Below, in pieces: positions 21,275 to 31,143 of a stretch of 64,000 nucleotides of DNA (its first letter is position 1; the number at the start of each line of letters is the position of its first letter). Source of the stretch: Cotesia glomerata (lineage: Eukaryota > Arthropoda > Insecta > Hymenoptera > Braconidae); the NCBI RefSeq assembly GCF_020080835.1, contig NC_058158.1, forward strand, positions 19,430,430 to 19,494,429. The letters are read 5' to 3'. A program made the position numbers and the translations under genes. The notes beneath the pieces are model-generated. The model had not been told where the DNA came from and made no database searches. It saw only the letters and a program-made list of their open reading frames with translations.

Positions 21275-21742
21275 TTACATGATTACATGATTACATGATA
21301 AGTATATTTTCGGCCCAGTTCCTAGAGCGAGGATCTTTTGCTCAAGGAACTTGCGTGGGTTAATTATCGGTATTGGACTTATAGGCTTATTTTTCATTAC
21401 TAAGGTGTTCCAGTAAAATGAGATGTTTACACGATTTTGAAAGAAAAATTCGTTTCCTAGAATGGTCCTATATCCGCCGGGAGGTTCTGGAACGAGATGG
21501 AACGTAGTTTTTACGCCGAATATTTTAAGATTAATCGAGCCGATTATGGGCATTGAGCTCGTGGCAATACCTCCGACTACTCCCGTATTTTCGATATTGC
21601 AAAGGGCTTCGTCGTGTAGTTCTTCTATACTAAGCAGATTGAGGTCGGAGCCGGTGTCGAGAAGGGCGTTTACTCCCCCGTTTCGAAGTGCTGGGCTTCG
21701 TAGATGGACCGTAGGGCCTCTTCCTGTTTTTAAACATTTGGG
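21275..21742 (-). CDS. pro: First protease domain after gag (-1 frame)
   Basis: Read in the -1 frame from the slippery site at 21742, this stretch gives GRGPTVHLRSPAL, then NALLDTGSDLNLL (retropepsin active site, about 21650) and GYRTILGNEFFFQ (protease closing motif), about 80 residues apart as in retropepsins. The frame closes at a TAA (21275-21277) inside four tandem copies of TGATTACA (21264-21297). A second DTG-containing domain follows at once, so Pol seems to hold two retropepsin-like domains. Whether both are active is unknown. Confidence 0.65.
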   Translation of the reverse strand, partial: PKCLKTGRGPTVHLRSPALRNGGVNALLDTGSDLNLLSIEELHDEALCNIENTGVVGGIATSSMPIIGSINLKIFGVKTTFHLVPEPPGGYRTILGNEFFFQNRVNISFYWNTLVMKNKPISPIPIINPRKFLEQKILALGTGPKIYLSCNHVIM

Positions 21743-23229
21743 CTCGTCCTTGGTTGGGCTCGCAACTCTCCTGCTTTCATCAGTTGCGGATTTTGTTGTC
21801 CCGGTGACATCATACTGTTCTGTGTTGACTGTTGTTCGTGTCTCGAGAGAGGCGTCGGTTCCGGGATAGTCGATTGTTGTTCTATGACTTGTTTCTGCGA
21901 GTTTTGAAGAATCGATCGGGGGTATTGATTCTGAAAGCCCCGATATTGTTCCTTTGGATACTGTTGGTAACTGTTGTTGTTCCTCATCGCGGTAGACGGA
22001 GACTGGACGGGCATACTCGCCATTGTCTCCGATTGACGAGCGCCCGACCCGTTTAAATGGTCGTATACGTCTCGACGTTCTCCTTTTGGGCAGAATGGAC
22101 AGTTGCAGATTATCGAAGGGTCTGATTTATGCCGCAATTTAGCTTCCTCCGATTCTTCTTCTTCTTCAAAACGAACGGTTTTTCTAGTGAGACCTATTAT
22201 TCCCGGGTGATAACGATTTTGCTTATAATTTTGAAAAGTCCGCGGTTGATAGTAATTATCAGCTCTAGGCCCATATTGAGGACTTCGCTCGGTTCCGAAC
22301 GCGAAAGTAGAGCTTGTCATTTGTTGTTCTCTCAGATGGCCTTGGCCGTAGTAACTGTCTTCGAACAAGTCAGGAAATGGGTCTTCGTAATAGTCTGTCG
22401 AGTGTATTGGTCCAGAGGCGATCGTCATTGGAGCCTGACCATATTCTTGATATGTTAAAGTGCGAGGTAATTCGCGATAATTACCTCTGTCGTCGTAATC
22501 TCGAGAAGATCTCGGCATTTGCGGGTAATGTTGGTTACCGTCTTGTCTAGATCGTCGGTGAAATTCTACCGAGGGCGGTAGAGTTTCACCTGGTATGAGT
22601 CCGTCGTCTCTCGTAGCGCGTCTACGTTCTGGTCTTCTGTACGCGTCATTTTCGATGGCCTTGTACATGTCATCTAGAGTTTCCGCTCTCTTTATTTTGC
22701 ACAGGCATCGTAGAAAGTCCGGTAGGTATTCGTATAGTGTAGTAGCTGCTGTTTTTTCGAATGTCCGTTTTACTACGGCCCATTCAGCTTCGGGAGCGTT
22801 GAGCTCAATACGAGTTACCATCTCACTTAACCGATAATAGAAGTCTTCGATATTCTCAGATACTTTTGGGGATGCCGCGGCTAAGTTTTTCTGCCACGTG
22901 ATGTATGGGTCGCCCCTTTTAAGTTTCCGACCTAACACAAGTAAAATATCCTCTACTGAGGCGAGTTCGACATGTTCGACTAATCTCTTGGCTCGTCCGT
23001 ATAGTTTTTGGGCTACACGGCGAGCAAAGAAGTCTTGTTTATCTGCTGGGATACTTGGTAGCCAGTTTCTGACTATCCCGTCGAATAATTCAAAATCTTT
23101 GACGGCGGTTGGTCCTTTTCCGTTAGAGTACGGAAGGGCATCGTGGAGTTCTTTAGCTAAGGTTTGGATTTGAGTAGTAAGATTTTCCTCAGCTATGGAG
23201 GTATCTACGCGGAAAGTTCTCCTAGCCAT
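21730..23229 (-). CDS. gag: Gag polyprotein
   Basis: The frame is open from 23286, but the first ATG is at 23229 (MARRTFRVDT), which gives about 499 residues. The N-terminal half is helical and capsid-like (FELFDGIVRNWL, EDFYYRLSEMVTRIEL, YEYLPDFLRCLCKI). The C-terminal half is rich in Arg, Tyr, Gln and Ser and contains a cysteine cluster (CNCPFCPKG) rather than classic CCHC knuckles, which is common in errantivirus gag. It is intact and ends at TAA (21730-21732) right after the slippery site. It would form the particle core. Confidence 0.8.
   Translation of the reverse strand: MARRTFRVDTSIAEENLTTQIQTLAKELHDALPYSNGKGPTAVKDFELFDGIVRNWLPSIPADKQDFFARRVAQKLYGRAKRLVEHVELASVEDILLVLGRKLKRGDPYITWQKNLAAASPKVSENIEDFYYRLSEMVTRIELNAPEAEWAVVKRTFEKTAATTLYEYLPDFLRCLCKIKRAETLDDMYKAIENDAYRRPERRRATRDDGLIPGETLPPSVEFHRRSRQDGNQHYPQMPRSSRDYDDRGNYRELPRTLTYQEYGQAPMTIASGPIHSTDYYEDPFPDLFEDSYYGQGHLREQQMTSSTFAFGTERSPQYGPRADNYYQPRTFQNYKQNRYHPGIIGLTRKTVRFEEEEESEEAKLRHKSDPSIICNCPFCPKGERRDVYDHLNGSGARQSETMASMPVQSPSTAMRNNNSYQQYPKEQYRGFQNQYPRSILQNSQKQVIEQQSTIPEPTPLSRHEQQSTQNSMMSPGQQNPQLMKAGELRAQPRTSPNV
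21736..21742 (-). promoter_or_regulatory. Slippery heptamer CCCAAAT for -1 frameshifting
   Basis: In the gag frame the codons are C-CCA-AAT, then GTT and the TAA stop. This is an X-XXY-YYZ heptamer, and the -1 frame it leads into is the one that encodes the first protease. Position (one codon before the gag stop) and frame both fit programmed -1 frameshifting. No downstream pseudoknot was worked out. Confidence 0.7.
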
Positions 23230-23777
23230 GTTTCCGAATGGAAGGTCGCTTGAGCAAGTGAAGAAGAACGTTCGATTCGTCTTCAAAGGGTTCCACGGTT
23301 TGGGGTGGGTTTCTATTTACTTCGGGAAAATCTCGGAGTGAAAGGAAAATTTTTTTATCGGCGTGTTAATTTACTATGAGCCCGATAAAGATTTTAAAAA
23401 TGTAAAAACTAAAAACTTTAAGCAAAGAAAATAAATTTTAATAAAATTTTGGATGTCAATAACGGAAATTGACAATCAGCTGACGTAGTAGTCGAAGAGG
23501 GAAAAAGAATGAAAAATTTTATAATCTTATTCTACGAGACCCAAAGAATATACACAAAAAAAAAATTTCGCAAAATATAATTTCTTAGGAGAATAATTTT
23601 CTGTAATTGAGGATTAATAGACCTTTATTAATGTTGTTCGTGACGGGAAACAAAATTTAAAAATCAATAGAAAATTTTATAAAATGCAAGAAAAATTTTA
23701 TAAGAGTGAGAAAAAAAAACGAACACTAATAATACTTAATTTGTAATAATTAATATATTACCCAAAAACAAATTTCA

Positions 23778-23866
<89 letters not shown>

Positions 23867-24853
23867 CCGAGATATTAATATTTCAAGTCAGCAAAAGTCT
23901 CAGGAAAAACTCATGTATATATATATAGAAAATTTTTCAAAACTTCGTAATTTTGCTTTTTAAGTTAGTTAGAATTATTTTAGCCAAGTAAATGTGTCAA
24001 TTTTGTGGAAGTTGTCTCAGATAAAGAAAGTGCTAGTTAAACCACCTTTCCAGAACTGGGGGACTTCTGTGAGTGTTTTGTAAGAGAAGGTGCTAAATTC
24101 AAAGCACCCTTCTCGTAGGATGTAGTATATGTGTAATAAGCTTAAAATAATTTTAGTCAAAAAAAAATTTTTAAAAGAGAAATAAAAGAATTTCGAGAAA
24201 AAAAATTTTATTTATAAATTTAAATAACTAGGTCGAAAGTAATACTGCTTAATTAGCAAAAAAAAAAATGTAGAGGTATTTCTCAATACGGAAGAAGAAT
24301 ATTTTTGCTGACAAGAATGTAGGTGTGAGTACGCGTGAGGCAACCACCTCGAATTAAGAAACGTCAGCGGATTCTTTATTGCAATATTAGACTACGATAA
24401 GTTAGAGTATACCAAAAGGTTAAGAACCTATATGAGGTCAAAAACCGATGATGAAAAATAGTATTGCTAAATATCGAAATAACTCCTTTAAACAAAAATT
24501 TTAATATGACGAAAGAATAAATTCTTTTGCGAGTTATGAGGACAAATTAATGTGAATCAGAAAAAAAATTTTCAACAAAAGTTCTAAAATTTCAGGAGTT
24601 AATATTTTATAAGAAATTTAGAAAGGAAAAATTTTATAAAATTTAAAAATAAAATAACTTGATAAATTTAACTAATAAGAAAAATTTTAAAATTGTCAAG
24701 ATTAAATAGAAATAAACTTTAAATAAACTTGAATTTACTTTTGAACAGTAGGATTTACTTGATTAAAAAAAAAGACAGATTTGAAAAGAAAAAGAGAAAA
24801 TATTTAAAAATTATAAATTTTCTCAAACGAAAGTTAAATAGTTTCGTATTCGA
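23230..24853 (-). other. Errantivirus 5' leader
   Basis: About 1.6 kb of AT-rich DNA between the primer site and gag, without credible ORFs. It contains a (TA)n tract at about 23782-23862. A long untranslated leader with packaging and possibly insulator or splice-donor functions is usual for this group; none of these is identified in the sequence. Confidence 0.6.
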
Positions 24854-24872
24854 AATCCCACCGCTGCCACCA
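24854..24872 (-). promoter_or_regulatory. Primer-binding site, tRNA-Leu type
   Basis: The minus strand reads TGGTGGCAGCGGTGGGATT, which is complementary to the CCA-bearing 3' end of an insect-type tRNA-Leu (AAG/UAG isoacceptor), including the start of the T arm. It starts 10 bases after the LTR end, as expected for minus-strand priming. Confidence 0.8.
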
Positions 24873-24882
24873 GTGTTCTTTA

Positions 24883-25887
24883 TGTTATGTCCGAGGGCGT
24901 TTTTTGAGCGGTAGCGTAAACGGTGGAGGTTTGGACTAACAGTTTAAAGAATACGCAACGGAGGTTTTAATTCCGTTGTTTTAATTATTTTTGTGAGACG
25001 TTTTCGATGTACGAATTTACCACGCCTTCGTTTGAGACTGTACACGGATTTCTATTAGGAGTAGATTTACTTACTACTTGCTAGATTATTTCTGATTACC
25101 GGATCCGTGATCCCGGGGCTGCTGTTAGCGCCTTTTTCTTGAATGGGCCCTCCAGTTGATACTTGCAGCGGATGGAGTTGGATGGATTTAGGCTGCTTAC
25201 TTTAAGGGCTTCTTATTTTACGAAATGAATTGACTCGAACAAAATTTCACTTCTTTTGATATTTATTTTTATAAACACTAAAACTTTTACACTTTAACAA
25301 ATTTTTTTAATCGAAATTTATATTAATGAATTTTATTATTTTTATTTGATTGAACTAACGTCCTCCAGTCCCCCGTAGGGTAAAGTGCGCAAAACTAGCT
25401 TTTAAGAAATTTTAAATAAACTTAATGACCGGATTCTCGCCTAAGTGCAGAGCAAATTAGAACTTTGAGATTCCGGTTCTCTAAATTTTATCTACTAACC
25501 GAGCTCTCGCCTAAGTGCAGGGCAAATTAGAACTTTGAGAATCCCTACTCGTAGATATTAATAACTAATACGTGGCCTGCCGGTTGAACCGTGTCTGAAC
25601 TCGTCTTAAGTGCAGCGCAAATTAAGATAAGGGACTTTTACAAGGCACGGGCCTGTCAAGTTAAACGCGGAAGTCGAATTAACTAACAAAGACGTGGATT
25701 TGGCTGTTGATCGCCTTTTTAAAAGCTCGCGGTGCTGAGATTGCAGAAGTCCCCGCTAGTCAATCAGCAGTCACGTAGCTTACATTTTATTGTGGCTTTC
25801 GCGCATGGAGAAGTCTTCCATCTGCGCGGGTGATTTAAATTAAAAAAAATGAGAAGAGAGAAAAAAAATTTGCGGGTGGACATAACA
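24883..25887 (-). repeat. Errantivirus 5' LTR
   Basis: A perfect 10-bp terminal inverted repeat, TGTTATGTCC/GGACATAACA, bounds 1005 bases (24883-24892 and 25878-25887). The end near 24883 is 10 bases from the tRNA-Leu primer site. On the right it abuts LINE leader sequence (CCCGGAATACAC), so the element inserted into a LINE copy. Three spaced repeat motifs lie at 25436-25634. Confidence 0.85.
25436..25634 (-). other. Three spaced hairpin motifs in the errantivirus LTR
   Basis: TAAGTGCAGNGCAAATTA occurs at 25442-25459, 25512-25529 and 25607-25624. Each can fold as TGC-AGN-GCA within flanking arms. The arms read CTAA/TTAG in the first two and CTTAA/TTAAG in the third, so pairing is kept while sequence changes. 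Outer arms such as CCGGATTCTC/GAGATTCCGG also pair around the first copy. Confidence 0.65.
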
Positions 25888-26312
25888 CCCGGAATACACG
25901 GACGGACTAGACTCGCTCGGAGCGGTGAAGATTCCGATCTCTAACACTCACTGCGTACTTCCTGATCAAGGCCCGAAGTGGCTGGCTCCTGATCAACTGC
26001 TGCAACTTCCACCTCGGCAGAGCAAGCTCACATCAGCCGTGGCCTGCATCGTCGGAAACTACGATACAGGTTCCGGACACTCCCAGTGATTTACAGCAGG
26101 AACCAATCGTCTTGCTAGGTCAGTTAGTGTGACCAACCCATTAAAGGGGAGTTTTGTCCACGGGAGTTTATTTTGATTGGTTATTTTGCTTGGCTCCTAC
26201 CCGCTGTACCTCATCAACTAAGAGATTAAGTGTCATCCAAGGACAGCGAGCGTTCTCCCATCCGCTCGGGGAGACGCGCCCGGAAGCAGTATCTCTTCTG
26301 CCCCGAGTGTGT
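25888..26312 (-). mobile_element. R1-clade LINE 5' leader fragment
   Basis: Matches 12040-12445 over about 400 bases (GGAATACACGGACGGACTAG, TCACATCAGCCGTGGCCTGC and more). The right end passes into GT-rich microsatellite from 26306. The left side is replaced by the errantivirus LTR, so only the leader survives here. Confidence 0.75.
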
Positions 26313-26343
26313 GTGTGTGTTTGTGTGTGTATATATGTGTGTA

Positions 26344-26374
<31 letters not shown>

Positions 26375-26940
26375 TTTTCAAATGTGTGTGTGTGTGTGTT
26401 TTTTTCAAATGTGGTTTTTTCGGAATAACTTTCAAACAGCTTTGCCGATCAATTTCAAAAACTACTTAGCTTTCAACATTGAAAAACCACGTCGATTGCC
26501 GCCAGTCCGGTCAAAATCGGTTGATTCGTTCGTGAGTTATCGTTGACAAAAGAAAACCAAAAAAAAAGTTTTTTCGAAATAACTCCAAAATATTCGTTCT
26601 ATCAATTTAAACTTGAAGATTCTATATGGAGCTTAAAAACTGCGTCGAATGCCACCAACTGCGTGAAAATTGGTTTATTCATTCAAAAGTTATTGCGATT
26701 TGAAAATTCAAAAAATAGTGTTTTATCAAACTGCCATCAAACTTTTGAGCTCAAAGAGCTCATAAGCATACAAACGTTTTTTTCTAAGCTCGGAGAGCTT
26801 AAAATAACACACAAATCGTATTTATGAGCTCGAAGAGCTCAAAAACGTAATAAGTACAATTTCAAACGTTTAAGTATAGAGTTGGCGGGAAGTTGCAGGG
26901 ATGGCCTTCAGGGTCGAGTGTTTTCCTAATTTTTTCTTTT
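26306..26940 (+). repeat. CTTCCCGC repeat family, (TG)n and right part
   Basis: A mixed (TG)n/(TATG)n tract is followed by the family body: the CGTCGAATGCCACCAACTGC region, several GAGCTC palindromes, and the terminal block GGCGGGAAGTTGCAGGGATG then GCCTTCAGGGTCGAG. Confidence 0.75.
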
Positions 26941-27359
26941 TTAATAGGGTAAATACCCCAATAGATGGACGGTTAAGCAAACTCTCGTGTTCTATTAAAA
27001 GAACAATACAGTAATATACAGATAAGTTGTAATAAAATAAATAATATTTATGTAAAAAAAAAAATTAACCAGGAAAAAATAAGTAAAACTTTGTAAAACC
27101 GTGTAATAATTTATAAAAAAGAAAAATATAAGAAAAAGTCTAAAACTCCAGTAGATGGACAGGAAATACCAAGAGATTGACACTACTTACAAGCGATATT
27201 TTTAATTGATTATTTATAACAGAAATAATTAATTCATTAATTCTTTTCAATAAAAAATAAAGCTTGATAAGATTAAAGAGAAAAGGTGATAAATTGGATG
27301 GTAGTTTCCAAAATCTATATATATCTATATATATATAGGAGACTTTCTATAGATATAGA
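26941..27359. other. AT-rich spacer
   Basis: Contains two related short phrases (CCCCAATAGATGGACGG near 26955 and CTCCAGTAGATGGACAGG near 27147) and TA-rich runs at 27315-27355; nothing coding is seen. A third relative of these phrases is at about 28005. Confidence 0.4.
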
Positions 27360-30234
27360 TAGTCACTCATCACGATATCTCTGGAACTATAAGACCTAGA
27401 GACTTGAAATTTGGCAGGAATATTCCTTTTGCCAAGTAGAGGTCAGCTAAGAACGGATTTCACGAAATTTCACCCACAAGGGGGGTTGCGGGGGTATTCA
27501 CGAAAAAAAATTCATATTTTTCAATTATGGCTTTTAATAGTTCAAAACTTGGTCAGAATGTTTCAAATTACATTTAGAAATTTTTTAAAAACGAATTCTG
27601 TGACATTCCACCCCCTGGCGTGCCCGTGCGTGGGCGTCAAATTAAGAAAAAATTCGTAAATTTCAATCTATAGCTATTAATACTTTGAAACATGGCCAGA
27701 ATGCTTTTTTGGCGTTTTTGAGCTGTTAAGAATAAATTTCATTAAATTCTACCCCCACATGTCCGTGCGTGGGCGTAAAATTAAAAGAAATTGTACCTTC
27801 TAATCTATAGCAGCTAAAGGATTGAAACTTGGCCAGATTGATTTTTTTGGAGTTTTTGAGCTGTAAAGAATGAATTTTATGAAATGCCACCCTCACAAAT
27901 CCTTGCGTGGGCGTTAATTAAAAAATTATAAAATTCAATTCCTAAAGGATAATAAGAAGGCATTAAATATAAAAAAAATTAAAAATTTTTATATAAGGTA
28001 AAAGCCCTAATAGATGATCATGTACCATTATATGATCACTCTATGTATTTGTATACCTATATTTGTGAATCTATATATATATATAAGAGATTTCCACCTA
28101 TATATTGACTCATCACGATATCTCTGAAACCATAAAGCGTAGAGACTACTGAAATTTGGTAGAAATATTTCTTTCACCGTGTAAAGGTCAGCTAATAACG
28201 GATTTTACGAAATTACACCTACAAGGGGGGTTGCGGGGGCGTTGACAATGGAAAATTCCCATTTTTAAACTATAGCTCCTATTGACTCCAAATTTGGCAG
28301 GAATCTCCTATATGTGATGTAGAAATGATCTAAGAGCGGATTTTATGACAATCTACTCCCAATATGGATTGCGGGGGTGGGCGTTAACAATGAAAATTTA
28401 AAATTTCCGAGCTACAGCTCCTAGAGAATCCTAATTTTGTATGAATTTTTTGTTAGTGATGTAAAAATAATTTATAAACGAATTTAGCGATATCCTACTC
28501 CACAAGGGGTTGCGGGGGTGGGTGTTAATAATGAAAATTTTAAATTTCAGAGCTGTAGCTCCTATAGGCTCCAAATTTGGTAAGAATCTGCTCTATGTGA
28601 TGTATAAATGATTCAAGAGTGAATTTAATGACAGCCTACTCCCAATACGGATTGTGGGGGTGGGTATTAACAATGACAATTTTTAATTTTCAAGCTATAG
28701 CTCCTACAGACTCCAATTAAGTAGGAATTTTCTCTAAGAGATGTAGAAATAATATACGAACGAATTTTAAGATACCTCACAGGAGTTTGCGGGGGTGGAT
28801 GTTAACAATTAAAATTTTTAATTTCCAAGCTATAGCTCTTATAGACTCTAAATTTGGTAAAAATCTTCTATGTGATGTAGAAATAATCTAAGAGCGGATT
28901 TTACGACGAATCACCCCCACTAAGGATTGCGGGGGTGGGTGTTGACAAAAAAAAAATCTTAATTTCCAAAACATAGCTTCTAAAAGGCGTAAATTTGGTA
29001 GGAATCTTTTATTTGTCATGTAGAGATCATCTCAAAACGGATTTCAATAAATTCTACTTCCAACAGGGATTGCGGGGGTGGGTGTTAGAATTTCAAATTT
29101 CCATTTCCAAACTGTAACTTCTACAAACTTGAAATTAGGTAGGAATCTTTTATTTGTCATGAGATCATCTCAAAACGGATCCCAAAAAATTCTACTTCCG
29201 ATAGGGATTGCGGGGGTGGGTGTCAAAATCTAAAATTTTAATTTCCATACTGTAACTCCTGCAGATTCTAAATTTGGTAGGAATCTTCGTGTACGATGTC
29301 AAGTTCAGCTGAGAATGGATTTTCTCGAATTCTAACCCCAAAAGGGATGGTGGGGGCGTTAACAATGAAAATTTCTCATTTCCAATCGATAGTTTTTATA
29401 GACTCGAAGTTTTGTTGAAATCTTTTATTTATAATGTAGAAATTATTGCGAATAGGATCTTATGAAATTCCTCCCCCACATAGAAGTGCGGGAGTAATAT
29501 TTGTCAAAAAATTCATATTCTTTAAATACAGTTCCTACAAATATAAAATTTGATAGAATCTGAAGAGAAACAGGCAAATACCGGGATGGCCTCCAAGGTC
29601 AACGGATTTAAATATTTTTCTTTCTTAATAGTGATATTTTCTTACAACAATCGTCCCTTTGGCAGCGGCAAAAAAGTCGACTAAGAATTTTGCATACATT
29701 TTTTTTTGCTGATCACATAACCGATGAATTGTTCTTATTACGGGATCGCGAAAATGTAACAGATTAAAAGCATTGCATTTTCTAAACACATGAAATATAG
29801 AAGAAAAATTTGGCTACTCATTTTAAGAAAATTCGTAAAAAACAAGTACAAATAATTTTCTATGTATAATTGATGTTACGGAAGAAATTTTAATTAACAG
29901 CGAAATTCGTCACAATTTAAGCTAGGCAAATTTCAACTTCACTTATGAAACCTGCAATTACTTTAACTAAAACTTACAATGCTCATTTAAAATTTTTTTT
30001 CTTCGTGTCAATTAATATTCATTTTTGGAAGAAAGCCACGGGAATGTTATAGTGATTGCACATTGAAAGTTACAATGAATTTTAGCTAGAATAATCATGT
30101 GGACACAATATACAGACCAATTTGATGGAATTTGGAATCTGTGCAAGTCAAAACAATCTTCCAATTAAATTTCAAATCTAGATCTAAAAATACAATTCTA
30201 TAAAGCGCCCAGCGGAGCGGGCGGGTAACAGCTA

Positions 30235-30235
<1 letters not shown>
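27360..30235 (+). mobile_element. Helitron-like non-autonomous element with internal tandem array
   Basis: The right end has the Helitron 3' signature: a GC-rich hairpin (CGCCC...GGGCG at 30206-30222), then a short spacer and CTAG (30232-30235) followed by T. The left part begins with a block (CTCATCACGATATCTCTGG) repeated near 28107 and found reversed near 32790, so two nested or duplicated 5' ends are present. The middle is a tandem array. No Rep or helicase gene is present. This plan resembles DINE/HINE-type Helitron derivatives. The exact 5' end is not fixed. Confidence 0.6.
27480..29500 (+). repeat. Tandem array of about 135-140-bp units
   Basis: The phrase ATTGCGGGGGTGGGTGTTAA, with variants, recurs near 28228, 28377, 28508, 28650, 28786, 28927, 29068, 29207 and 29348, a spacing of about 140. 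Each is preceded by a block like TCTAAGAGCGGATTTTACGA and followed by TCCAAATTTGGTAGGAATCT. An older, related set with GTGCGTGGGCGT occupies 27600-27910. The units are diverged. Confidence 0.8.
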
Positions 30236-30280
<45 letters not shown>

Positions 30281-30285
<5 letters not shown>

Positions 30286-30727
30286 GTCCCAAAAGTCACA
30301 AACACCATTGTAGCATCTGATGAAAAAAATAATCCTGAGACGAAAAGTCCTTAGCTATTTTTTAATTAACCGCATAGATAATTAATTATTAATTAAAAAT
30401 AACGTCTCTTTATTTGTTAGAGAGAGAGTGCCAGTGTCCAGTAAAGTATGTGCCAAACAAAGACACAACTAACTGTATGACTAACTAGTTTCTATAGCTA
30501 ACGTAGTCACACATATTTACTTACACATTCACACGTGCAAGCGTCTTCGTTGGAACGCACTTGACTTGACACTACTGCTCTCTCTCTCTCTAACGCTTAA
30601 AAGGACGATATTTTAATTATTAATTAATTATCTATGCGTCTGATTAAAAAATGGCTAAGGACTTTTCGTCTCAGAATTATTTCGTTTATCAGGTGCTACA
30701 ATGGCGTCTGTTACTTCTGGGGCACTC

Positions 30728-30728
<1 letters not shown>
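30281..30728 (+). mobile_element. MITE A, 448 bp with long inverted repeats
   Basis: Begins AGGGTGTCCCAAAAGTCAC and ends with the imperfect reverse complement GTTACTTCTGGGGCACTCT. Inner parts also pair (CTGAGACGAAAAGTCCTTAGC with its complement near 30650; ATTAATTATCTATGCG). There is a (TA)n tract on each side. A half-copy relative is at 47740-48084. Confidence 0.75.
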
Positions 30729-30765
<37 letters not shown>

Positions 30766-30768
<3 letters not shown>

Positions 30769-31119
30769 GTGTGCCAAAATGTAACTTCCGTGGAGAACCT
30801 TTTAAAATTAAAATTTTAAGTTCTATTTTTAACAGCAACTGTGTTTGGGCATTTCCTGAGATACTTCGGGGTGAGAGGATTCATTTGATTATTTATAAAA
30901 TTTCGAACAGGAGATTTAATTGGATACTTCCGGCCAAATTTTGAATTTTCACCGGAAATGCCAAAACTAAGCTTCTGTTAAAAAATTCTATGAAAATCAA
31001 ATACATCGTATCACCCTAAAATATCTCAGAAAATGCCCAAACGGAGCCCCTGTTAGAAGCGGAACTCAAAATTCTAATTTTAAAAGGTCCTTCACGGGAG
31101 TTACATTATGGCACACCCT
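30766..31119 (+). mobile_element. MITE B, copy 1
   Basis: AGGGTGTGCCAAAATGTAAC at the left, and GTTACATTATGGCACACCCT at the right, form the terminal inverted repeat of a 354-bp element flanked by (TA)n on both sides. A second copy is at 55665-55991. No ORF is supported. Confidence 0.8.
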
Positions 31120-31143
31120 AATATATATATATATATATATATA

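Larger units (their letters stand above)
12905..25887 (-). mobile_element. Errantivirus-like endogenous retrovirus with env
   Basis: On the minus strand: 5' LTR (25887-24883), tRNA-Leu primer site (24872-24854), a long leader, gag, a slippery site, two protease domains, RT and RNase H, an acidic linker, integrase and an intact env. This is the layout of insect errantiviruses (gypsy/ZAM/TED group). Gag, integrase and env frames are open over long lengths, so the copy is fairly young, but pol has a TAG in RNase H, a TGA and a frame change before integrase, and frame trouble around the proteases. The 3' LTR is not found between env and the gap. Confidence 0.85.

Noticed and set aside
26995..27183. 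A 62-residue hydrophobic frame
   Set aside because: It is due to T/A-rich composition and has no other support.
27480..29500. A CRISPR array
   Set aside because: The units are about 140 bases, diverged along their whole length, with no short-repeat/unique-spacer pattern, in a eukaryotic context.
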